From Acidobacteriota bacterium (GTDB lineage: Bacteria > Acidobacteriota > Vicinamibacteria > Vicinamibacterales > UBA2999), in assembly GCA_020851565.1 (NCBI GenBank), contig JADZCN010000113.1, forward strand, positions 1 to 64,000: a stretch of DNA of 64,000 nucleotides, written 5' to 3'. Position 1 is the first letter of the stretch, and each line of letters opens with the position of its first letter. This document shows positions 24,337 to 32,563 of the stretch, piece after piece. Made by a program: the position numbers and the translations under genes. The notes under the pieces are model-generated. The model was not told where the DNA came from. It saw only the letters and a program-made list of their open reading frames with translations, and made no database searches.

Positions 24337-25554
24337 CCTCGCGGGCATCGGGACATAGGTCTCCAGGCCGGCCGGCTTCCAGTCGATCACCCGGCCCTCC
24401 TCCGCACTCATGTAGCACGCCATCAGCAGCTCGGTGACTTCGAGCCCGGCGTGGAAGCTCACCTCGGGCTGCACGCTGTCGGTGAACCATCGCGCGAACG
24501 CGCGGTTCTCGTTCTCGTAGCCGTACTCCGCAGCCTCGTTCCCGACGATGGGCATCAGCCCCTGCTCGGCGTTCTGCTTCTCCACCAGGTCCTCGCCCGC
24601 CTGCTCGCGCAGCCGCCGCGAGAAGAACACCTTCGTCCCGCCTTCCAACGAGCTGGTGGACATCGAATACTCAGGTCCCAGCAGCTCCATGCTCAGGCGC
24701 AGGCCCGCGCCGACGTAGCTCCACGACGTAGTGGCCTCGACGATGAGCGGCGTGCCGTGCTCGTCTTCGTAGGTGACGGTGGCGCGTGCGAAGTCCTCTG
24801 CGGGACGTGTGCCGTAGTCGGCCCTGCCGCCGGTCATCTCCCGCAGCAGCTGCACGTACTCCGGCCGGGACCACTTCAGCGAGGCAATCTGCGCCGACAC
24901 GCTCACGGGTCGGATGCTGCGCCTTGGCGCGCCCGGCGCGGTGAGCAGGTGGCGCCCGACTTCGAGGCTGTGGCACATCATGTCGTTCAGCACGCCGCCG
25001 CCCTGCAGATCGCCTTGCCAGAACCAGGGCATGTGCGGCCCGCCGTGCTCCTCGGCCGCGCGAGCCAGGTACGGCCGGCCCGATGCCGCCGCTCCACGCG
25101 CCCACACGATCTGCCGGCCACGCTCGAGGCCGGGCTGGAACAGCTGGTTCTCGAGGTAGCCGTGCAGCACGCCGGCCTCCTCGACCAGCTCCACCATGCG
25201 ACGCGCCTCGGCCACGTTCCGTCCGAGGGGCTTCTCGCACGCGACCGCGCGCAGGCGAGCGCCGCCCTTCATGGCCGAGACGATGCGCGACATGTTGTCC
25301 ACGCGCGCGTAGTTCGGGCCGCAGATCCAGATGCAGTCGATGCTCTCGTCCGCGGCCATTGCCTCGATGGAGTCGAAGGCGCGCGCGTCCCCCACGCGCA
25401 GCTCGCGGGCGAGGGCCGCCGCCTCCTCGGCGTGCGCGCGCGTGGGGCTCCACACGCCCCGCACGTCCGCATCGCGCACGGCCTCCCACGACCGGATGTG
25501 AAACCGCGTGATGAACCCGCTGCCGATGAACCCGACGCCCAGTCTCGATGCCAT
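24313..25554 (-). CDS. Gfo/Idh/MocA-family NAD(P)-dependent oxidoreductase
   Basis: A 413-residue sugar dehydrogenase. VGFIGSGFITRFHIRSW is the Rossmann nucleotide loop and AVACEKPLGRN holds the family's EKP lysine. GGGVLNDMMCHSLEVGRHL provides the catalytic Asp/His pair. It should interconvert a sugar hydroxyl and keto group with NAD(P)H in the cytoplasm, since no signal peptide is present, whereas its operon partner carries a Tat signal. The last residues are encoded by a palindromic repeat. It is divergent from the second TIM-barrel gene across a 73-nt gap. In 3-keto-sugar pathways such enzymes reduce the keto-sugar or start the oxidation. Confidence 0.87.
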   Translation of the reverse strand: MASRLGVGFIGSGFITRFHIRSWEAVRDADVRGVWSPTRAHAEEAAALARELRVGDARAFDSIEAMAADESIDCIWICGPNYARVDNMSRIVSAMKGGARLRAVACEKPLGRNVAEARRMVELVEEAGVLHGYLENQLFQPGLERGRQIVWARGAAASGRPYLARAAEEHGGPHMPWFWQGDLQGGGVLNDMMCHSLEVGRHLLTAPGAPRRSIRPVSVSAQIASLKWSRPEYVQLLREMTGGRADYGTRPAEDFARATVTYEDEHGTPLIVEATTSWSYVGAGLRLSMELLGPEYSMSTSSLEGGTKVFFSRRLREQAGEDLVEKQNAEQGLMPIVGNEAAEYGYENENRAFARWFTDSVQPEVSFHAGLEVTELLMACYMSAEEGRVIDWKPAGLETYVPMPARLSRGQSL

Positions 25555-25627
25555 GCGCCTCCGTTCCGACGGGCAGCGTAACACGCGCACCCGTGTGTTA
25601 GAGTGGCCCGACTTCGCCTGGGGCACG

Positions 25628-26524
25628 ATGGACGTTGGCCGACGCTCGTTGCTGAAAGTCCTCGCCGCCGGCCTTGCCGGAGCAGCCGCGGTGCGGGCTC
25701 GCACCGGCGCACACGCCCTCGACGGCGCCGGCCTGCGGCAGGACCCGGCACCCCCCTGGGGCGTGCAGCTCTACACCGTCCGCAGCCAGATTTCCTCCGA
25801 TCCCGCGGGCACGCTGAAACGCATCGCCGCCATCGGCTACAGGGACCTCGAGGTGATGCAGGCCACGCTGCCAGTCGTGGCGCCCATCGCCTCGCGGCTC
25901 GGCCTCTCCATCGTCAGCGTGCACCTGGACGGTCCCACTTCCGCGGGCGAAGGTCTCGGCGCGTTCGCCGAGGGGGCGAAGAAGCTCGGGGCGCGTTACG
26001 CGGTCGTGCCCTTCGTGGCACCCGAGGAGCGGCCCACGGATCGCGCGGGCTTTGACGCGCTGGCCGCCCGCTTGTCGCGGATGGCGCGAACCGCGTCGGC
26101 GGCGGGGCTGCAGCTCTGCTACCACAATCACGCGTTCGAGTTCGGCCCCGACCGTAACGGCACGACCTGGCTCGACGTGCTGATGCAGGGGACGGCCGAC
26201 GCGGGCATGCAGCTGCAGCTCGACGTGTTCTGGGCCACGATCGCGGGCATGGATCCCGTCGCGTTGCTCCGGCAGTACAAAGGGCGCGTGGCCTCGCTGC
26301 ACCTGAAGGACAAAGACCGCGGCGCGGTGGCGAGTCTGACGGAGAGCGCTGTACCGCGCACCGCGTTCGTGGAAGTTGGCTCCGGCTCGCTGAACTTTCC
26401 CTCCATCCTGGCGGCCGCCCGCGAGGCTGGCGTCCGCCACTACTTCGTCGAGCAGGACTATTCGTCGGGCGATCCGGTAGAGAGCCTCGAGAAGAGCTAC
26501 CACTACCTGGCGGGGCTCAAATAG
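25628..26524 (+). CDS. Tat-exported TIM-barrel sugar isomerase/epimerase
   Basis: A 298-residue xylose-isomerase-like protein. GRRSLLKVLAAGLAGAAAVRA is a Tat signal. The mature barrel carries Glu in CYHNHAFEFGPD, Asp in LQLDVFWATIAG, His in VASLHLKDKDRG and Glu in HYFVEQDYSSG, the usual metal set. VEVGSGSLNFPSILAAAREAGV is a typical late strand of periplasmic family members. It is divergent from the Gfo/Idh/MocA gene and about 105 nt upstream of the second GMC gene, so it may be the first gene of the GMC / subunit 3 operon. A likely role is isomerising or cleaving a keto-sugar made by the GMC enzymes. Confidence 0.86.
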   Translation: MDVGRRSLLKVLAAGLAGAAAVRARTGAHALDGAGLRQDPAPPWGVQLYTVRSQISSDPAGTLKRIAAIGYRDLEVMQATLPVVAPIASRLGLSIVSVHLDGPTSAGEGLGAFAEGAKKLGARYAVVPFVAPEERPTDRAGFDALAARLSRMARTASAAGLQLCYHNHAFEFGPDRNGTTWLDVLMQGTADAGMQLQLDVFWATIAGMDPVALLRQYKGRVASLHLKDKDRGAVASLTESAVPRTAFVEVGSGSLNFPSILAAAREAGVRHYFVEQDYSSGDPVESLEKSYHYLAGLK

Positions 26525-26532
26525 CCAGCGTG

Positions 26533-26579
26533 CCCGCCGTAGCCTTGGCGCTCGTCCGCCGCAGCCTTGGCGAAGGCGG
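26533..26579. repeat. CCGCC-GCC-GGC-GGCGG palindromic repeat pair
   Basis: Two copies of a GCCTTGGC-centred motif: CCGCCGTAGCCTTGGCG at 26534-26550, and a fuller copy at 26556-26579 in which CCGCC pairs with GGCGG outside and GCC with GGC inside. It sits right after the TIM-barrel gene and before the GMC gene and could act as a REP-like element or attenuator. Confidence 0.65.
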
Positions 26580-26629
26580 AAAGGTACATGGCAACGGGTA
26601 GAGGGCCATAGGCAGAAGGGGCGGATGAC

Positions 26630-28312
26630 ATGCTTCAGTCGGAAACGTTTGATGCCATCGTCGTCGGCTCCGGCATCTCGGGCGGATGGGCCGCGAAGGA
26701 GCTGACCGAGCGCGGGCTGCGCGTGCTGCTGCTCGAGCGCGGGAAGAACGTCGAGCATGGCAAGGACTACCCGAACGCACGCAAGGCGCCGTGGGAGTAT
26801 CCCCACCGCGGCGGGCGCACGCGCGAGATGACCGATGCCTACCCGGTCCTGAAGCGCGACTACCCGCTCAACGAGAAGAACCTGGACTGGTGGGCGTCGG
26901 ACAAGGACTCGCCGTACACGGAGGTGAAGCGCTTCGACTGGTACCGCGGCTACCAGGTCGGCGGCCGCTCGCTCACCTGGGGCCGTCAGAGCTACCGGCT
27001 GGGCGACTGGGACTTCGAGGCGAACGCGAAGGAAGGCATTGCCGTCGACTGGCCCATCCGCTACGCGGACCTCGCGCCGTGGTACGACCACGTCGAGCGC
27101 CACGCGGGCATCTCGGGCTCGCTCGAGGGGCTTCCGCAATTGCCCGACGGCCAGTTCCAGCCGGCCATGCCGCTCAACTGCGCGGAGGAGGCGGTGGCCG
27201 GCCGCATCGCGAAGCAGTTCGAGGGACGGCGGCGGATCATTCCCGGCCGGACAGCGAACCTGACGCAGCCGCTCGGGCGTCGCGGCCGCTGCCAGTATCG
27301 CGCGGCCTGCTGGCTCGGCTGCCCCTACGGCGCGTACTTCAGCACGCAATCCTCCACCCTGCCACCCGCGGTGGCGACGGGCCGCCTGACGCTCAAGACC
27401 CACGCGATTGTCACCGACGTCGTGTACGACCGGGATCGCAAGCGCGCCACCGGCGTGCGCGTGCTCGATGCGCTGGACAACACGACCACCGAGTACCGCG
27501 CGCGCGTCGTCTTTCTCTGTGCATCCACGCTCAACTCCACGTGGCTGCTGATGCGATCGGCGCGCGATGTCTGGCCGGGTGGCCTGGGAAGCAGCTCGGG
27601 TGAGCTCGGCCACAACCTGATGGACCACCACTTCCGCTGCGGGGCCAACGGCATCGTCCCGGGCCACGAGGACCGCAACGTCTATGGGCGCCGGCCCACG
27701 GGCTTCTACATCCCCCGTTACCGGAACTTCTTCGGGGACAAGCGCGAGTACCTGCGCGGCTTCGGCTACCAGGGAAGCGCCAGCCGGCTGGGCTGGGAGC
27801 GCGCGGTCGCGGAGCTGGGCGTGGGGGCGGCCTTCAAGGATGCCATGGCCACTCCGGGACCGTGGCGCATCGGCGGCACGGCCTTCGGCGAGATGCTGCC
27901 GAACCACGCCAACCGGATCACCATCGACGAGTCGAGGACGGACAAGTGGGGGCTCCCGGTGCTGTCCATCGACTGCGCCACCGGCGAGAACGAGCGGCTC
28001 ATGCGGCGCGACATGATGAACGACATGGCCGAGATGCTCGAGGCCGCGGGCGTGCGCGAGGTGCGCGTGTTCGACAACGGCTACTTCCCCGGCATGGGCA
28101 TCCACGAGATGGGAACGGCGCGGATGGGCCGGGATCCGAAGACCTCGGTGCTGAACGGCCACAACCAGGTATGGGATGCCCCCAACGTGTTCGTCACCGA
28201 CGGTTCCTGCATGACCTCCGCTGCGTGCCAGAACCCGTCGCTCACCTACATGGCGCTCACCGCGCGGGCGGCGGCCTTTGCCGTGGACGCGCTGAAACGA
28301 GGCGACCTGTGA
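26630..28312 (+). CDS. GMC-family FAD oxidoreductase (pair 2, catalytic subunit)
   Basis: A 560-residue GMC flavoprotein, similar along its length to the one at 6.3 kb. IVVGSGISGGWAAKELTERGL binds FAD. GIHEMGTARMG and ACQNPSLTYMALTARA hold the catalytic His and Asn. The cysteine patch near 221-231 reads CQYRAACWLGC: compared with the other two GMC proteins the second Cys is replaced by Arg, leaving three, still enough for a three-iron cluster as in FAD-glucose dehydrogenase. There is no signal peptide. The next gene, 11 nt on, is its Tat-tagged subunit 3. The ATG follows a GGGGCGG ribosome site. Confidence 0.88.
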   Translation: MLQSETFDAIVVGSGISGGWAAKELTERGLRVLLLERGKNVEHGKDYPNARKAPWEYPHRGGRTREMTDAYPVLKRDYPLNEKNLDWWASDKDSPYTEVKRFDWYRGYQVGGRSLTWGRQSYRLGDWDFEANAKEGIAVDWPIRYADLAPWYDHVERHAGISGSLEGLPQLPDGQFQPAMPLNCAEEAVAGRIAKQFEGRRRIIPGRTANLTQPLGRRGRCQYRAACWLGCPYGAYFSTQSSTLPPAVATGRLTLKTHAIVTDVVYDRDRKRATGVRVLDALDNTTTEYRARVVFLCASTLNSTWLLMRSARDVWPGGLGSSSGELGHNLMDHHFRCGANGIVPGHEDRNVYGRRPTGFYIPRYRNFFGDKREYLRGFGYQGSASRLGWERAVAELGVGAAFKDAMATPGPWRIGGTAFGEMLPNHANRITIDESRTDKWGLPVLSIDCATGENERLMRRDMMNDMAEMLEAAGVREVRVFDNGYFPGMGIHEMGTARMGRDPKTSVLNGHNQVWDAPNVFVTDGSCMTSAACQNPSLTYMALTARAAAFAVDALKRGDL

Positions 28313-28323
28313 AGGAGACGACG

Positions 28324-28971
28324 ATGGCCACCGGCATGACGCGGCGGGAGGCGTGGCGACGCGTGTCCGCGCTGATGGGCGGCCTGGCGCTGATGGACGC
28401 CGAGGCATTGCTGGCCGGTGCCTTCGACGAGGCGGCGCTCGATCAGGCCATGGCCGGCGGGATCGGCGAGTTCACCGCTTCCGACATCGCGTTCCTCGAC
28501 GAGATCGCGGACACGATCCTGCCCGCGACCACGACACCCGGCGCGAAGGCCGCGAAGACCGGCGCCTTCATGGCACTGATGGTCACCGACGCGTACACCG
28601 ATCGGAACCGGCAGGTCTTTCGCGAGGGCATGCGCCAGGTGGACGAGGCCTGCCGCGCGGCCGCGGGCACATCGTTCATGCACGCGACGCCGGCCCAGCG
28701 GCTCACGCTGCTCGAAGCGCTGGATCGGGAGCAGAGGACCGCGATGGAGGAACGCGCCGAGGCGCCGCGATCGCGTGCGCCCGCCGCGGCCTCGCGCCCC
28801 GAGGACGAGCCGCCGCACTACTTCCGCATGATGAAGGAGCTGGCGCTCCTCGGCTACTTCACCTCGGAGATCGGCTACCGGCACGCGATGCGGTACATCG
28901 AGTCGCCCGGGCGATTCGATCCCTGTGCCCCGCACGTGCCCGGCGACAAGACCTGGGCGCCACACGCGTAG
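28324..28971 (+). CDS. Tat-exported subunit 3 (pair 2)
   Basis: A 215-residue gluconate-2-dehydrogenase-subunit-3 family protein. MTRREAWRRVSALMGGLALM is the Tat signal. FLDEIADTILPATTTPGAKAAKTGAFMALMV is the family core, and FRMMKELALLGYFTSEIGYRHAMRYIESPGRFDPC the conserved C-terminal part. It follows the GMC gene by 11 nt. The role should be chaperone and export partner of the GMC subunit. The order GMC then subunit 3 is opposite to pair 1. Confidence 0.87.
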   Translation: MATGMTRREAWRRVSALMGGLALMDAEALLAGAFDEAALDQAMAGGIGEFTASDIAFLDEIADTILPATTTPGAKAAKTGAFMALMVTDAYTDRNRQVFREGMRQVDEACRAAAGTSFMHATPAQRLTLLEALDREQRTAMEERAEAPRSRAPAAASRPEDEPPHYFRMMKELALLGYFTSEIGYRHAMRYIESPGRFDPCAPHVPGDKTWAPHA

Positions 28972-29021
28972 CACCAGGGAGGACTCGACCGCAAGCCCGC
29001 TCCGCTCAGCTCACGCGATGA

Positions 29022-29042
29022 GGCCGCCTCGATCCGGCGGCC
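29022..29042. terminator. hairpin after pair 2
   Basis: GGCCGCC and GGCGGCC form a perfect 7-bp stem around a 7-nt loop, about 50 nt after the subunit-3 gene and directly before the -10 box of the next gene. There is no T tract. It could end the operon upstream or act on the next promoter. Confidence 0.4.
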
Positions 29043-29046
29043 GGTG

Positions 29047-29052
29047 TATCCT
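29047..29052 (+). promoter_or_regulatory. -10-like box of the gamma-glutamyltransferase gene
   Basis: TATCCT lies 6 nt before the GTG at 29059, suggesting a leaderless message and supporting that GTG over the one at 29044, which lies upstream of the box. Confidence 0.4.
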
Positions 29053-29058
29053 CACGCC

Positions 29059-30837
29059 GTGCATCGCCGCCTTCTTCTCCCCCTTCTCCTTGGCGCCGGG
29101 CTGCTCGCGTTCGGTGCCTGCAGGTCCACCACATCGCCCGGGCCCGCGCAGGGCCCGGCGACCGAGCTGCCCGCCACCGCCCCGCACGTCCCTGATGGCT
29201 GGCCTTTCCCCCTCGACAGACCCGCGGCCGAGGGCGAGCACGGGATGGTCGTGGCCGATCAGGCCCTGGCCACCGACGTTGGTGTCGCGGTACTGAGGGA
29301 CGGCGGAAACGCCGTGGACGCGGCCGTGGCCACGGCTTTCGCACTCGCCGTGACGCTGCCAAGTGCCGGCAACATCGGCGGGGGCGGCTTCATGGTGGCG
29401 AACGTCAGCGGCGAGAGCTACGCGCTCGACTTCCGCGAGACAGCTCCGGCGGCGGCGAGCCGGGACATGTACCTCGATGCGAAAGGCGACACCGGCGACC
29501 GCTCCGTCACGGGCCACCTGGCCGCCGGCGTGCCGGGCAGCGTGGCCGGGCTCTGGGCCGCACACCAGAAGCTCGGGTCGAAGCCGTGGGCGAGCCTCGT
29601 CGAGCCAGCCATCCAACTGGCGGAGGACGGTTGGGTCGTCGACGATTACGCGGCGACGGTCATCAAGTCCGAGGCCGAACGGCTTGCGCGCTTTTCCGCC
29701 TCCGCCGCGCTCTACCTGCCGAACGGCCAGCCGCTCGCGCCTGGCGCGCGGCTGAAGAACCCGGACCTCGCACGCACGCTCCGCCGGATTGCGGAGGGCG
29801 GACGGGACGGCTTCTACAAAGGCGAGACGGCCAGCCTCCTGGTCGCGGAGATGAAACGCGGCACGGGGCTGATCGCCGCGAAGGACCTGGAGAGCTACGA
29901 AGCGAAGTGGCGCGAGCCCATCCGCTTCACCTATCGCGGGCACGACATCGTCTCCATGCCGCCGCCCTCGTCTGGCGGGCTCACGCTCGCGCTCATCGCG
30001 GGGCAGCTCTCCGCCTACGACCTCCGCGGCCTCGGCTGGCACTCGGCGAAGGCCGTGCACCTCGAAGCCGAGAGCATGCGGCGGGCCTTCGCGGTGCGGA
30101 ACGAAGTGCTCGGCGATCCCGACCACGTGACGTTCGATCAGGCCGAGCTGCTGTCGCCGGCCTTCAGTGCTGCGCTCCGCGCGTCCATCTCGACCGATCG
30201 CGCCACGCCGTCGAAGGAAGTGTCGGGCCGGCCCTCCCCCGTGGAGAGCCGGCAGACCACGCACTTCTCCGTGACGGACGAGAGGGGCAACGCCGTGGCG
30301 CTCACGACCACGATCAACGGCTGGTACGGCTCCGCCGTCACCGTCACGGGCGCCGGGTTTCTGCTGAACAACGAGATGGACGACTTCGCGGCGCGGCCGG
30401 GCACGCCGAACATGTACGGCCTGGTGCAGGGCGAGGCCAACGCCATCGCTCCGGGCAAGCGCATGCTCTCCGCGATGACACCCACCGTCGTGCTGAATGC
30501 CGACAAGCGGCCCATGCTCGTGACCGGCGCCAGCGGCGGGCCGTTCATCATCACGACCGTCTTCCAGGCCATCTCCAACCGCCTCGACTACGGCCTCGGC
30601 GTATCCGCGCTGATGCAGGCTCCACGCATGCACCATCAGCACCTGCCCGACGCCCTTCGTCTCGAGACGAACGGCTTCGACCCGGCGGAGGTCCGCGAGC
30701 TGCAGCGGCTCGGCCACGAGGTGCGCTTCTTCGAACGGCCGGACGATGGGAGCATCGGGGCGACGATCGAGCGTCGCGACGGGCGGTGGTTCGGGCAGTC
30801 GGATCCGCGGATCACCGGGCTGGCGAGGGGGTACTGA
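29059..30837 (+). CDS. ggt: gamma-glutamyltransferase lipoprotein
   Basis: A 592-residue gamma-glutamyltransferase, which removes glutamyl groups from glutathione and related peptides. HRRLLLPLLLGAGLLAFGAC is a lipoprotein signal with a lipobox ending in Cys, so the enzyme is probably membrane-anchored in the periplasm. GNIGGGGFMV and LDFRETAP mark the large subunit. The self-cleaving, nucleophilic Thr lies in SRQTTHFSVTDERGNAVALT. GASGGPFIITTVFQ (usually GSPGG) completes the site. The length fits the family. The GTG start at 29059 is chosen from the lipobox distance and the promoter. Confidence 0.9.
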   Translation: MHRRLLLPLLLGAGLLAFGACRSTTSPGPAQGPATELPATAPHVPDGWPFPLDRPAAEGEHGMVVADQALATDVGVAVLRDGGNAVDAAVATAFALAVTLPSAGNIGGGGFMVANVSGESYALDFRETAPAAASRDMYLDAKGDTGDRSVTGHLAAGVPGSVAGLWAAHQKLGSKPWASLVEPAIQLAEDGWVVDDYAATVIKSEAERLARFSASAALYLPNGQPLAPGARLKNPDLARTLRRIAEGGRDGFYKGETASLLVAEMKRGTGLIAAKDLESYEAKWREPIRFTYRGHDIVSMPPPSSGGLTLALIAGQLSAYDLRGLGWHSAKAVHLEAESMRRAFAVRNEVLGDPDHVTFDQAELLSPAFSAALRASISTDRATPSKEVSGRPSPVESRQTTHFSVTDERGNAVALTTTINGWYGSAVTVTGAGFLLNNEMDDFAARPGTPNMYGLVQGEANAIAPGKRMLSAMTPTVVLNADKRPMLVTGASGGPFIITTVFQAISNRLDYGLGVSALMQAPRMHHQHLPDALRLETNGFDPAEVRELQRLGHEVRFFERPDDGSIGATIERRDGRWFGQSDPRITGLARGY

Positions 30838-30841
30838 CGCC

Positions 30842-32563
30842 ATGCAGATCATCCGCAACCGGCGAATCAACGATGTCTGCGTCGTCGGGTCCGGCGCCGG
30901 TGGCGGCATGGCTGCGAAGGTGCTCACCGAGGCGGGCGCCGACGTCGTGATGCTCGAGGCGGGCGCGCCGTTCGACACGGCGCGCGACTCGAAGATGTTC
31001 GCGTGGTCGTACGACGGCCCGCATCGCGGCGCCGCGATTCCCACGCGGCAGTTCGGCGAGTTCGACGCGGGCTGGGGCGGCTGGAGCCTGGACGGCGAGC
31101 CGTACACGACCGGCGACGATTCACGGTTCGACTGGTTCCGGACGCGCATGGTGGGCGGCCGCACCAACCACTGGGGCCGCATCTCGCTGCGCTACGGCCC
31201 GGACGATTTCCGGCGCCGCAGCCTCGACGGGCTCGGTGACGACTGGCCGATCACGTACGACGACCTGAAGCCGTACTACGACGAGGTCGATCGGCTGGTC
31301 GGCATCTTCGGGTCGATTGAAGGGCTTCCGAACGAGCCGGACGGCATCTTCCTGCCGCCGCCGCGGCCGCGCTGCTACGAGCTGCTCATCAAGCAGGCCG
31401 CCGACAAGCTGGGCATCACCTGCATCCCGTCGCGCAAGTCCATCCTCACGCGCCCGCACAACGGCCGGAAGGCCTGCCACTACTGCGGCCACTGCGGGCG
31501 CGGGTGCGCGATCCACGCAAACTTCTCGTCGCCTTCGGTGCTGCTCCCTCCCGCGATGGCGACAGGCCGGCTCACGCTGATCACACGGGCGATGGCGCGC
31601 GAGGTCACCAGCGACGAGACCGGCCTGGCCACCGGCGTGTCCTATATCGACACCGGCACGGGCCGGGAGAACCACGTCCGCGCGCGCATCGTCGTGCTGG
31701 CGGCCAGCGCGTGCGAGTCGGCCCGGCTGCTGCTGAACTCCAGGTCGTCGCGTTTCCCGAAAGGGCTCGCGAACTCGAGCGGCACGGTGGGCCGATACCT
31801 CACCGACAGCACTGGCGTGACGGTGGCAGGCTTCATCCCGAAACTGATGAACGGCGTGCCGCACAACGAGGACGGCACCAGCGGCATGCACCTCTACATG
31901 CCCTGGTGGCTCGACAACAGGACGCTGGACTTCCCCCGCGGGTATCACATCGAGCTCGGCGGCGGGCGTCGCATGCCAGGCGCCGGGTTCCTGTCCGATC
32001 TCCAGCGCTTCACGGGCGTGGACGCGGACGGGCGTCGCATCGCGCCGGCCGGGTACGGGAAGGCGCTGAAGGAGGACTATCGCCGCTTCTACGGTGCGCG
32101 AGTCAGCTTCTCGGGGCGAGGCGAGATGATCCCGAACGAGCACAGCTACTGCGAGGTCGACCCCACCGTCGTGGACCGCTGGGGGATCCCGGTGCTTCGG
32201 TTCCACTTCAAGTGGACCGACCACGAGTACAACCAGGTGCGGCACATGCAGCGCACGTTCAGGGCGATCATCGACGAGATGGGCGGCACGCCCCTGACGC
32301 CGATGCCTTCGCGCGAGGCCGGCTACGGCATCCTGCCCGGCGGGCGGATCATCCACGAGGTGGGCACGACGCGCATGGGCCACTCGCCGAGCACGTCGGT
32401 GCTGAACGCCCAGTGCCAGGCGCACGACGTGAAGAACCTGTTCGTGGCGGACGGGGGACCTGTGGTCAGCAACCCCGACAAGAACGTGACGTGGACCATC
32501 CTGGCGCTCGCCATGCGGACCAGCATGTACATCGTCGATGCGCGCAAGGCGGGGAGGATTTAA
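30842..32563 (+). CDS. GMC-family FAD oxidoreductase (pair 3, catalytic subunit)
   Basis: A 573-residue GMC flavoprotein, more distant from the other two. CVVGSGAGGGMAAKVLTEAGADVVMLEAG binds FAD. CHYCGHCGRGC has all four cysteines of the predicted iron-sulfur patch. IHEVGTTRMGHSP supplies the catalytic His, while the second catalytic residue lies in VVSNPDKNVTWTILALAMR. There is no signal peptide. It follows the gamma-glutamyltransferase gene by 4 nt and overlaps the next subunit-3 gene by 1 nt (TAATG). A sugar or polyol in the periplasm is the likely substrate. Confidence 0.88.
   Translation: MQIIRNRRINDVCVVGSGAGGGMAAKVLTEAGADVVMLEAGAPFDTARDSKMFAWSYDGPHRGAAIPTRQFGEFDAGWGGWSLDGEPYTTGDDSRFDWFRTRMVGGRTNHWGRISLRYGPDDFRRRSLDGLGDDWPITYDDLKPYYDEVDRLVGIFGSIEGLPNEPDGIFLPPPRPRCYELLIKQAADKLGITCIPSRKSILTRPHNGRKACHYCGHCGRGCAIHANFSSPSVLLPPAMATGRLTLITRAMAREVTSDETGLATGVSYIDTGTGRENHVRARIVVLAASACESARLLLNSRSSRFPKGLANSSGTVGRYLTDSTGVTVAGFIPKLMNGVPHNEDGTSGMHLYMPWWLDNRTLDFPRGYHIELGGGRRMPGAGFLSDLQRFTGVDADGRRIAPAGYGKALKEDYRRFYGARVSFSGRGEMIPNEHSYCEVDPTVVDRWGIPVLRFHFKWTDHEYNQVRHMQRTFRAIIDEMGGTPLTPMPSREAGYGILPGGRIIHEVGTTRMGHSPSTSVLNAQCQAHDVKNLFVADGGPVVSNPDKNVTWTILALAMRTSMYIVDARKAGRI

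Noticed and set aside
24294-24356. N-terminal extension of the TIM-barrel isomerase from 24356
   Set aside because: The extension is only the translated palindromic repeat (MSRCPRGCHGDSPCDK) and the ATG at 24293 starts a good Tat signal.
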